From CAZFLM01 sp964519955 (GTDB taxonomy: Bacteria > Armatimonadota > Chthonomonadetes > Chthonomonadales > CAJBBX01), in NCBI GenBank assembly GCA_964519955.1, contig CAZFLM010000005.1:1-64000 (forward strand): a stretch of DNA of 64,000 bases, given 5' to 3'. A program made the position numbers and the translations under genes. Positions within the stretch are counted from its first letter, which is position 1; each line of letters starts with the position of its first letter. Under the pieces are notes generated by a model. That model had not been told where the DNA came from and ran no database searches. It was given only the letters and a program-made list of their open reading frames with translations. Below, one piece after another: positions 39,763 to 47,937 of the stretch.

Positions 39763-42617
39763 CAACGTCGTGTTCTCTCCACCAGTAGATTGGCCCACTG
39801 CCTGCGCGCGAAGCGCAGCGCCTCCTCTTGCTCGGGGCTGTAGTGGCCTTGGTATTGGGCGTACGTATCCATCCAGGTGATCAGGCGCTCCCGCTGCTCG
39901 GCGTCGAGCTTCACTCCATAGTGGCCGGAATGGAGCAGCTTCAGCAGGGCGCTGGTCGAAGCGGCGCCGCCGCCAACCGCCGACCGTCCCTCGCGGTAGC
40001 GCGTCTGCACGTGGTCGCGCAGGCTGGGCGACCCGTAGCCGACCAGGCTCTCGTAGGAGCGAGCCGCCGACAGGTCGCAGCGGGCGCCCTTCCCGTCGGC
40101 CAGCCGGCTGCCCGCCGAGTGGCACGAGACGCACTGCTTGTCCAGAACCGGCTGCACGAGTTGGTCGAACCGAAGCGGCCACGACCCGCTCGGCGCCGGC
40201 TCGATGCGCGACGGCGGCCGGCTCGCGGCGATCGGTCGCGTGCTCTTCGGCGTCGTGTTGCGCGGCTCGTGACATCCCACGCACGACATCGTCCGCCCCG
40301 GCTGCACGTAGGTGATGCTCCGCATGGTCTGCAGCGCCTGCCCGTCGGCATCGAGCGCCTGGAAGAAGACCGGCACGCCCGACGGCACGCGGAAGTAGGC
40401 CGACCCATCGCCCTCGACGGGCACCGTACCGAGCACGAACTTGCCCGGGTCGTCGTGCGTCTGCCCGATGTGCGGCGTGTCCATGTTCGGCTGCGTCTTC
40501 GCGGGCAGGCCCACGATCCGCAGCCGCTTCACCGATCCGCGCTCCACCCCGCTCAACCCCTGGTACACGTCCGCCACCACCATCGCGCTCGCCTGCGGAT
40601 CGCCAGCTTCCGAGGACGCGAGCATCGACGCCTTGGCGGGCGCCGGGCGCGGGCGGACCGGGATCGGGCACTGGCTTGAGATGTCCGGATCGCGGTAGAG
40701 CAGCTCCAGGTTGCCATCGGCCGTGAAGAGGTAGAGCCCCATCGCGTTGGTCGGGTTGGTCGCTCCCTGCGCGCCGATGGCCGTGTGGCTCCAGGCTGTC
40801 AGGTACGTGTGCTCGGAGAGCGGCCACGGGCTGTTGTAGTACGAGCTTGGCCAGCCCTCGACCTCGGGGAAGCACACCTCCGGCGTCAGGCGTGTGGTTG
40901 GCTCCTTCCCGTCGAGCCCGCGGTCCGTATCGAGCAGGACCAGGCTGCCCCCGGTGATCGAATGGTGGCCCGACGCGGTGAGCACGAGCTTGCGAGAGCC
41001 CGGGATCTGCCGCGCCTCGAATGCGCAGTGGAAGCCACGCGTCAGGTTGCCGTACACCGCCTGCGGATTGGAGCCGTCCGGGTTCGTGGACCACAGCTTC
41101 ATGTACGGCATGTTGTCGCGATCCACGTAATCCCAGCGCGCGTATAGGATGCGTCCGTCGCTCAGCACCGATGGCGTCCACTCGAAGTTCTCGAAGGGCG
41201 AGATGGCTCGAATGCGGGTGCGGCCGGCGTCCAGCGTGTGCAGCGTGTAGACCGCCACCGGCCGCGAGGGGTCGCCGCCGCAGCGCACGTAGCTGTCGTG
41301 CAGCGCCGCCCGCGTAGTCGCCATGGCGCTGCTCTCGCCGCACTGCACGAACTGGCCGCGGCGCGTCGACAGGAACACGATGCGCCCATCCGGCAGGTAC
41401 CGCCCGTCGAAGTCGTCGTACTTGCCACGGGTTATCTGGACGAGTCCCGACCCGTCGATGTTCATCTCATACAGGTGGTAGAAGGCGTCTTCCGGTACGT
41501 TTGCCTTGGTCTCCTTGTCGCCGAGACCCGCCAGGTTCGGGTAGTAGCGGCAGTACGCGAAGAGCACCTTCCGGCCGTCGTACGACAGCTCCGGGCTGAG
41601 GCAGCTCCCCGGCGGCAACTGCGGGGTGAGGCAGCGCACGCGCGGCGCGTCAGACCGGATGCCCTCCAGGACGAAGATGCCGCCGCCGGGCCGCGACCAC
41701 CAGCCGTAGTTCTGGTCGGACATGTGGCTGAACACGCCGGGCGCGCGCTTCACGAAGAGGATGCGGTCGAAGTCGATCTCCGGGTTCGCCAGCGCAATGC
41801 GCCGGACCGCCCACCGGGCCTTCAGGTAGGCCGCGCGCCGGGCGCCGAGGTCGGACTGCGCGCCGGCGGCGCGGGCGGCGTCCTCCAGGTCGCGCTCGTA
41901 GGCGGCCACGTCGACGCCGCGCGCCCGCACGTAGGCGGCGAGCTTGCGTCCGCGGGCGACGACGTCCTCGACCGGGTAGGAGGCCGGGGTGCCAGGCAAG
42001 GGGTGGCGCGCCGACCACTGGCTCGTGCTGCTCTGGCTCGCCGGCTGGTAGAGGGCGATGTTCTTCGCCGGGTCGGCCGTGCCGTACACCTCGACCTCGT
42101 CCAGGTGCAGGTAGCCCGCCTCGGGCAGTCGCGCCCGGACGTACCGTGCCGAGGCGCCGCCGAGGCGGACAGCCAGCGGCCTGCCGTCCGTCGCTCCGCG
42201 GAACACGGTGCCGTTGTTGCGGTAGACCTCGCGCCAGGTCGCGCCGTCATCCGAGGTCAGCACGGCGAGGTGAATCAGGCGCTCCGGGCAGTCGCAGCGG
42301 TTGTAGAGCACCACGCGGTCGAGGGGCCGGACGCTGCCGAGGTCGACCTGCCACCAGGGGCTCGCCTCGTTCTCCGTGTGGAAGCCCCACTTGCCGTCCT
42401 TGATGCCGTCCACGGCGCCTGCTGCATCTTCGGCGGCCGTGACAGGCTTCCCGGGAATGCCGCGCACCCGCTCCTGCTGCGCCCAGTCGGCCTCCACCTC
42501 GGCGACCCGCGCAGTGCTCGGGCCAGGCGGAGGCGTCCGCGCGGGCGCCGATGCCCACACGCAGAGCAGGGCAGTGCAGACGATGGGTGCCGGAAGGAGG
42601 AAGGTACTCGATGTCAT
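39762..42617 (-). CDS. Exported propeller/c-type cytochrome protein, hydrazine-synthase-alpha-like, with N-terminal discoidin domain
   Basis: 951 residues with a signal peptide. Residues about 60-180 form an F5/8C (discoidin) domain (WWQVDLGSVRPLDRVVLYNR, ARYVRARLPEAGYLHLDEVEVYG). Then comes a beta-propeller of the HZS-alpha middle-domain type (SYDGRKVLFAYCRYYP, YLPDGRIVFLSTRRGQFVQCG, SDGRILYARWDYVDRDN) and a C-terminal c-type cytochrome part with CVGCH (residue 779) and CVSCH (829). Such proteins are common in Planctomycetota and Armatimonadota and are named after hydrazine synthase by homology only. It probably binds surface glycans and transfers electrons outside the cell. Confidence 0.8.
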   Translation of the reverse strand: MTSSTFLLPAPIVCTALLCVWASAPARTPPPGPSTARVAEVEADWAQQERVRGIPGKPVTAAEDAAGAVDGIKDGKWGFHTENEASPWWQVDLGSVRPLDRVVLYNRCDCPERLIHLAVLTSDDGATWREVYRNNGTVFRGATDGRPLAVRLGGASARYVRARLPEAGYLHLDEVEVYGTADPAKNIALYQPASQSSTSQWSARHPLPGTPASYPVEDVVARGRKLAAYVRARGVDVAAYERDLEDAARAAGAQSDLGARRAAYLKARWAVRRIALANPEIDFDRILFVKRAPGVFSHMSDQNYGWWSRPGGGIFVLEGIRSDAPRVRCLTPQLPPGSCLSPELSYDGRKVLFAYCRYYPNLAGLGDKETKANVPEDAFYHLYEMNIDGSGLVQITRGKYDDFDGRYLPDGRIVFLSTRRGQFVQCGESSAMATTRAALHDSYVRCGGDPSRPVAVYTLHTLDAGRTRIRAISPFENFEWTPSVLSDGRILYARWDYVDRDNMPYMKLWSTNPDGSNPQAVYGNLTRGFHCAFEARQIPGSRKLVLTASGHHSITGGSLVLLDTDRGLDGKEPTTRLTPEVCFPEVEGWPSSYYNSPWPLSEHTYLTAWSHTAIGAQGATNPTNAMGLYLFTADGNLELLYRDPDISSQCPIPVRPRPAPAKASMLASSEAGDPQASAMVVADVYQGLSGVERGSVKRLRIVGLPAKTQPNMDTPHIGQTHDDPGKFVLGTVPVEGDGSAYFRVPSGVPVFFQALDADGQALQTMRSITYVQPGRTMSCVGCHEPRNTTPKSTRPIAASRPPSRIEPAPSGSWPLRFDQLVQPVLDKQCVSCHSAGSRLADGKGARCDLSAARSYESLVGYGSPSLRDHVQTRYREGRSAVGGGAASTSALLKLLHSGHYGVKLDAEQRERLITWMDTYAQYQGHYSPEQEEALRFARRQWANLLVERTRR

Positions 42618-42674
42618 GCGCGTCTACGCTCCCACGTTCGGTTCACGCCATCAGGAGCGTCTTGCGTGTTGCCT

Positions 42675-42717
42675 GGCATGGGGCGGCCTGGTAGCCACGC
42701 ATTGGCCGCCCCATGCC
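42675..42717 (-). terminator. Strong hairpin between two cytochrome genes
   Basis: A perfect 14-base stem (GGCATGGGGCGGCC and its complement) with a 15-base loop, just after the stop codon of the minus-strand gene ending at 42725. No T run. Confidence 0.55.
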
Positions 42718-42724
42718 CAGGCCC

Positions 42725-44674
42725 TTACAGCGAGAGCACGTACTCCGCCAGATCGTCGATCTGCTGCTTGGTCAGGTGCGAGGTGGCGCCGTGCTTGTTG
42801 CCGCGGTTGTGCTTGGTGAGGACCTCCTGCATGGTCACCGCGCTGCCGTCGTGCAGGTACGGGGCCGTGCGCCAGACCTCGGTCAGGGTCGCCGTCACAA
42901 ACCTCGAAGACGAGTCGACCTCGTTGCGCGTGCCCACGTCGTGCAGGTGCTGATCGGTGTGCTGCGGGCCGAGGTGGCAGGAGATGCACTTCGCCTTGGC
43001 GCTCTCGAAGATCGCCTTGCCCCGCTGAGCGCGTGCCGACAGGCCGCCTCCCGCGGTGCGGTACGGGCTCGTCTGCGGCGCCATCGACGAGATGTAGGCT
43101 TCCACCGCCTCCCGCTCGCCGGGCTGCGGCTCGCGGAACTCGATCGCCCGGAACCCAGCGTTCGTCGCCACCTTGTAGTCGGAGCGAACGCCATGCGACA
43201 TCACCGGCGACCGGAACTGGGCCTGCAGGAGCGACCGGGTGTTCTTGGGGTTCCCCATGCCGTCGTTTAGCAGGTCCCAGTTGAAGCCATCCGCGCGGCC
43301 ATCCGGGTGGCACGTCGCGCAGGAGAGCCAGTGCTGGAAGCAGAGCGTGCCGTCGTGGAACATCCGCTCCCCGATGCGCGCCTGGTCCGGCGGGCGCGAC
43401 GTGCCCATCGACAGGGTGGTGCGGACCGCCGCCGCGGCCGTGTCGACCACCTGCACGCGCCCGCTATAGTACATCGCCACCGCCAGGCGCTTGCCATCGG
43501 GCGAGAGCGAGATGCCGCGCGGACCGTAGCCCGGCAGGTCTGTCCGCGTCAGCAGCTCGGCCACGTGCATGGCGGAGAGGTCGGTGGAGAGCAACTCCCG
43601 CTGTGCCGGGTCGCGCTTCACCTCGGCCCAGACGTTGCTGGATGAGGCCACATACTCGGGTGAGGGGTTGAGGAGCGGGCTGCTGGCCGGCAGGTCGCCG
43701 GTCAGGTACCGGTGCAGCTTCGCCAGCTCGATGCGCGCCAACTGGTGCGTGCCCGAGAGCGAGATCCACATCGTCGAACCGTCCTTCGAGACGGCCGCGC
43801 CCCACGGATCGGCGGCGCCCTCGAAGATGCTGTCGAGGAGGACCGTCGCGTACACCTTGCGCTTGGCCACGTCGACGATGCTCATCGCGTTCGTGCTGAT
43901 CCAGCCGCGGTCGAGCTGCGTGGTCGGCAGGTTGAACCGGCCCAGCGCGTGCACCGCGTACAGCCATTTCCCATCGGCCGAGGCCACGACGTCGCGGACG
44001 GCGACCGAGCCGGCCGGCAGCCGGATGTCGGCAGCGCGCTTGCAGGTGGCCAGGTCGATGAGCGTGACCGAGGCCGAGTTGCCGGGATCGGTCGACGGGC
44101 AGCCGGGCAACAGGTTGCCCACGGCGGCGAGACCGGCGTTCGGCACGATCGTGACGCCGTACGGCTCGCCGACGCAGCCGACACGCCCCTTCTCGCGCCC
44201 GGTCGACAGGTCCACGAGCGACACGTTGTGCAGCGCCGCGCAAGGCACCACCAGCAGGTTGTGCTGCGCAGACACCGCCACGGTCACCGGGCGCGGCGCC
44301 ACCCGCATGCGGCGCAGGACGCGGCCGGTTCCGGCATCGACCTCGGCCACCGCCGAGCCGCCGTACTCCGCCACGTAGAGCCGGCCGCCCTTGGGCGCCC
44401 AAGCCAGCCCTTCGGGCTCGGACAGGCTCGCGCGGCGCAGGAGCTTGTCGCCTGTGGCGTCGAAGAACGCGACGGAGCCCGCGGTGCGGTCCGACACGGC
44501 CAGCAGGCGTCCATCGGGCGAATAGGCCGTCGCGAAGGGCGAGCGGTAGGGCAGACGGTCCTGGGCTGCCGGCCGCACCGCGGCGACGAGCGCCAGGAGC
44601 GAGACCGCGCCAAGGACGGCGGCCAGACGGCCGCGGGCTTGCGTAGAGAGACTGCTGCGTGAGTTATCGCGCAC
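42725..44674 (-). CDS. Exported YVTN-type beta-propeller with C-terminal di-haem cytochrome (MauG/CcpA-like)
   Basis: 649 residues from the GTG at 44674, preceded by GAGGTGG. A signal peptide (LAAVLGAVSLLALVAAVRPAAA region) precedes propeller repeats: ATAYSPDGRLLAVSDRTAGSVAFFD, GLAWAPKGGRLYVAEYGGS, GISLSPDGKRLAVAMYYSGRVQVVDT. The C-terminal third has CATCH (residue 452) and CISCH (563), with DGFNWDLLNDGMGNPKNTRSL and WRTAPYLHDGSAVTMQEVL typical of bacterial di-haem peroxidase/MauG-like proteins. It lies between two HZS-alpha-like genes and probably works in the same extracytoplasmic redox system. Confidence 0.8.
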   Translation of the reverse strand: MRDNSRSSLSTQARGRLAAVLGAVSLLALVAAVRPAAQDRLPYRSPFATAYSPDGRLLAVSDRTAGSVAFFDATGDKLLRRASLSEPEGLAWAPKGGRLYVAEYGGSAVAEVDAGTGRVLRRMRVAPRPVTVAVSAQHNLLVVPCAALHNVSLVDLSTGREKGRVGCVGEPYGVTIVPNAGLAAVGNLLPGCPSTDPGNSASVTLIDLATCKRAADIRLPAGSVAVRDVVASADGKWLYAVHALGRFNLPTTQLDRGWISTNAMSIVDVAKRKVYATVLLDSIFEGAADPWGAAVSKDGSTMWISLSGTHQLARIELAKLHRYLTGDLPASSPLLNPSPEYVASSSNVWAEVKRDPAQRELLSTDLSAMHVAELLTRTDLPGYGPRGISLSPDGKRLAVAMYYSGRVQVVDTAAAAVRTTLSMGTSRPPDQARIGERMFHDGTLCFQHWLSCATCHPDGRADGFNWDLLNDGMGNPKNTRSLLQAQFRSPVMSHGVRSDYKVATNAGFRAIEFREPQPGEREAVEAYISSMAPQTSPYRTAGGGLSARAQRGKAIFESAKAKCISCHLGPQHTDQHLHDVGTRNEVDSSSRFVTATLTEVWRTAPYLHDGSAVTMQEVLTKHNRGNKHGATSHLTKQQIDDLAEYVLSL

Positions 44675-44848
44675 GATCCACCTCTGGGGTCCTGTCGACA
44701 GGAAGCTAGGGCACCGGTTCGTCCGACCCGGCCCTTTGTCCTTCCTGTTGGCCACAATCCCCGCAGAAGCAGGCAAGCGCGGCCCCCCTGGCTAACTGCA
44801 ACCTGGTTCGCCCGATGCATCGCACGCCCCTACTCAGGAGGTGGGTGG

Positions 44849-47800
44849 ATGGGTTCGCAGAGCACGCTGCTGGGTGCAAAGGTCGCGGCCGCCCTGCTGA
44901 CCGCGGCCCTGATCGCAGTCACCGCGGCCGGTTCCAGCCTGCCGCCGCAACCGCGCGCCGAAGCGACACCGCCACGCGCGGCGCTGCAGCCGACGCCTGC
45001 CCCCAAGGACGGGCCCATCGTCTTCGCCATCGGCGCGCCGGACGAGTCCGCGGAGGGGTTCGGCCTCGGCGACGCCGACTACACGAGCTTCACCACGCGC
45101 TTCCCCGGCCCGGTAGAGTATGTGGTCGGCAAGAGCACGGCCCGCGACTGGCCGTTCATCCACCCCAGTTCGCGCGACGGTTGGGCGGGCGGCAAGGCGC
45201 ACACGTTCACGATACGCTTCGCCGCCGATGCGGGCCAGGTCGCGCGCCCGCTGAACCTGTTCGTCGGCATGCTGGCAGCCTGGGAGCCCAGCCAGATCAC
45301 CGTCGCCGCCAATGGACGCGAGATCGCCTCCCGCCGCCTGCCGGACACGGCGCAGCGCGTCGAGCTGGCCTTCGACCCGCGCGGCATCGGCGTGCCCACG
45401 TCGCTCGCGTTCGCGGTGCCTGCCGGCACGCTCCAGCCCGGCGAGAACACGATCGCCATCACCCTCGACCAGGGGAGCTGGATGGTGTACGACTACGTCC
45501 AGCTCACGGCAGGCGACCGCCCGCCCTCGCCCGCCGCGGTCGATCTGCGGTCCGAGTTCCTAGCGGGTCCGCTGGCGGATGTGCAGCACATCGTCTTCGC
45601 GGTCCGCAAGCCCGGGCTCGACGGCCACTGGTACGCCAACTTCGCGTACGACGCCAACGACCCCGCGATCCGCATGTACCAGGACGGCGGGCGCCTCTGC
45701 CGCTTGAACCTGCGCTCGGGCAAGGTCACGGTCCTCCTCGACGACCCGCAGGGCGGCGTGCGCGACCCGCACGTGAGCTACGACGCGAGCCACATCCTCT
45801 TCTCCTACCGCAAGGGCGGCACGGCCAACTACCACCTCTACGAGATCCGCGCCGACGGCACCGGGCTCCGGCAGATCACCGACGGGCCGTTCGACGACAT
45901 CGAGCCGACCTACATGCCCGACGACACCATCGTCTTCGTCTCGAGCCGCTGCAAGCGGTGGGTCAACTGCTGGCGCACGCCGGTCGCGGTAATGTACCGC
46001 TGCAGCGCGGACGGATCCAACATCCGACAGATATCCGCGAACATCGAGCACGACAACACGCCCTGGCCCATGCCGGACGGACGCCTGCTCTACACACGCT
46101 GGGAGTACATCGACCGCAGCCAGGTCCACTACCACCACCTGTGGACCGCCGACCCGGACGGCAGCGCCCACATGGCGTACTACGGGAACCAGGTGCCTGG
46201 CACGGTGATGATCGACGCGAAGCCGATCCCGGGCTCCGGCCGCGCCGTCTGCGTCTTCTCGCCGGGCCACGGCATGGCGGAGCACACGGGCGCCGTCTAC
46301 ACCGTCGACCCGGGCGCCGGCCCGGATGCGCCGAGGTCCGCCCGCCGCATCAGCCGCACCGAGACCTTCCGCGACCCGTGGGCGTTCTCCGAGGGCTCCT
46401 TCATGGCGGCAACCGGGCCCGAGCTGCGGTTCATGAACGCCCGTGGCGCGACGGAGTGCTTCTACCGCCTGCCGGAGGCCGACATCCGCGCGGGCTTCGA
46501 GGTGCAGGAGCCGCGCCCCCTCGTCGGTCGCGATCGCGAGCACATCCTCGCGGACCGCGCCAAGCCCGGCGAGACGACCGGCCAGATGGTCCTGGCCAAC
46601 GTGTACTCCGGCCGCAACATGGCGGGGGTGAAGCCGGGCGACATCCGCAAGCTGCTGATCCTGGAGTCGCTGCCCAAGCCAGTCAACTTCACCGGCGGCA
46701 TGGAGCCGCTGAGCTACGGCGGCACGTTCACGCTGGAGCGCGTGCTGGGCACGGTGCCGATCGAGGCGGATGGCTCGGCTTGCTTCGAGGTGCCCGCCAT
46801 GCGCAGCGTGTTCTTCGTCGCGCTCGATGCGAATGACATGCCGGTCAAGCGCATGCAGAGCTTCGCCAGCGCGATGCCGGGAGAGACGATCGGCTGCGTC
46901 GGGTGCCACGAGCAGCGGGAGCGCATCGCGGCGCCGTCGTCGCGAGTGGCTCTGCTGGCCCTGGCGCGCCCCGCCAGCCGCATCCAGCCGATCGCCGACG
47001 TGCCCGACGTGCTCGGTTTCACGCGCGACATCCAGCCGATCCTCGACCGCAGGTGCCTCTCGTGCCACGACTGGTCCTCGCGCCAGGGCGGAGTGGTGCT
47101 GAGCGGCGACCGCGGCCCGTTCTACAACCACAGCTACTTCGAGCTGTTCGCCCACGACCAGGTCTCCGACGGCCGCAACCGGCCTCGCAGCAACTACGCG
47201 CCGCGGACCATCGGCAGCGTGGCCAGCCCGCTGATGAAGATGCTGGAGCCCGCGCATCACGGCGTCCAGGCGACCGAGCTGGAGCGGAAGACCGTGCGCC
47301 TCTGGATCGACTCCGGCGCGCCGCACGCGGGAACCTACGCCACGCTGGAGACCGGCATGGTCGGCGGCTACAGCGTGAACGCGCTCGACCGCGGCGATCT
47401 GGCCTGGCCCGCGACCCAGGCTGCACAGGAGGTGATGCGGCGGCGCTGCGCCTCCTGCCACACGGGCGCGCGCGCCCTGCCCACCTCGGTCTCCGACGAC
47501 CAGAACCTGCCGCCGTGGGTCGAGATGGGCCCGAACGATCCGCGGCGCAGGTACGCGAACCACCTGATCTACAACCTGTCGCGGCCCGACAAGTCGATCC
47601 TGCTGCTCGGCCCTCTGGCGAAGAGCGCGGGCGGCTACGGCTCGTGCGGCGCCAAGGACGTGTTCGCCTCGACGAGCGACCCGGACTACGTGAAGCTGCT
47701 CGCGAGCGTCGAAGCCGCCAGGCAGCAGCTCGACACGGTGAAGCGCTTCGACATGCCCGGCTTCCGCCCGCACCCCGGCTGGGTCCGCGAGATGCAGCGC

Positions 47801-47902
47801 TACGGCATCCTGCCCGCCACACTGAGCGCGACCGACCCGATCGACGTGTACGCGACGGAGCGCAAGTACTGGGAGTCGCTCTGGTGCAAGCCGGCCAAGT
47901 GA
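44849..47902 (+). CDS. Exported hydrazine-synthase-alpha-like propeller/cytochrome protein with N-terminal polysaccharide-lyase-type CBM
   Basis: 1017 residues; AGGAGG lies just before the ATG at 44849. After the signal peptide, residues about 55-220 resemble the jelly-roll domain III of rhamnogalacturonan lyases (PIVFAIGAPDESAEGFGLGD; TIRFAADAGQ; NTIAITLDQGSWMVYDYVQL). The HZS-alpha-type propeller follows (SYDASHILFSYRKGG, YMPDDTIVFVSSRCKRWVNCWRT, MPDGRLLYTRWEYIDRS). C-terminal haem sites are CVGCH (683), CLSCH (736) and CASCH (867). The family link to hydrazine synthase is structural and the reaction is unknown. It is divergent from the 42725 gene. Confidence 0.8.
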   Translation: MGSQSTLLGAKVAAALLTAALIAVTAAGSSLPPQPRAEATPPRAALQPTPAPKDGPIVFAIGAPDESAEGFGLGDADYTSFTTRFPGPVEYVVGKSTARDWPFIHPSSRDGWAGGKAHTFTIRFAADAGQVARPLNLFVGMLAAWEPSQITVAANGREIASRRLPDTAQRVELAFDPRGIGVPTSLAFAVPAGTLQPGENTIAITLDQGSWMVYDYVQLTAGDRPPSPAAVDLRSEFLAGPLADVQHIVFAVRKPGLDGHWYANFAYDANDPAIRMYQDGGRLCRLNLRSGKVTVLLDDPQGGVRDPHVSYDASHILFSYRKGGTANYHLYEIRADGTGLRQITDGPFDDIEPTYMPDDTIVFVSSRCKRWVNCWRTPVAVMYRCSADGSNIRQISANIEHDNTPWPMPDGRLLYTRWEYIDRSQVHYHHLWTADPDGSAHMAYYGNQVPGTVMIDAKPIPGSGRAVCVFSPGHGMAEHTGAVYTVDPGAGPDAPRSARRISRTETFRDPWAFSEGSFMAATGPELRFMNARGATECFYRLPEADIRAGFEVQEPRPLVGRDREHILADRAKPGETTGQMVLANVYSGRNMAGVKPGDIRKLLILESLPKPVNFTGGMEPLSYGGTFTLERVLGTVPIEADGSACFEVPAMRSVFFVALDANDMPVKRMQSFASAMPGETIGCVGCHEQRERIAAPSSRVALLALARPASRIQPIADVPDVLGFTRDIQPILDRRCLSCHDWSSRQGGVVLSGDRGPFYNHSYFELFAHDQVSDGRNRPRSNYAPRTIGSVASPLMKMLEPAHHGVQATELERKTVRLWIDSGAPHAGTYATLETGMVGGYSVNALDRGDLAWPATQAAQEVMRRRCASCHTGARALPTSVSDDQNLPPWVEMGPNDPRRRYANHLIYNLSRPDKSILLLGPLAKSAGGYGSCGAKDVFASTSDPDYVKLLASVEAARQQLDTVKRFDMPGFRPHPGWVREMQRYGILPATLSATDPIDVYATERKYWESLWCKPAK

Positions 47903-47937
47903 GAGCCCATGAACAACCTGACTGGAGAAGCAAGCCG

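Noticed and set aside
40000..41343. Continuation of the RidA-like reading frame upstream to 41343
   Set aside because: That stretch is another frame of the cytochrome gene; the coupled ATG at 39762 fits both homology and the TGATG overlap.
39762..47902. Reading the HZS-alpha-like proteins as real hydrazine synthase
   Set aside because: No beta/gamma subunits or other anammox genes are present, and domain layout with discoidin or lyase-type modules differs from the anammox enzyme.
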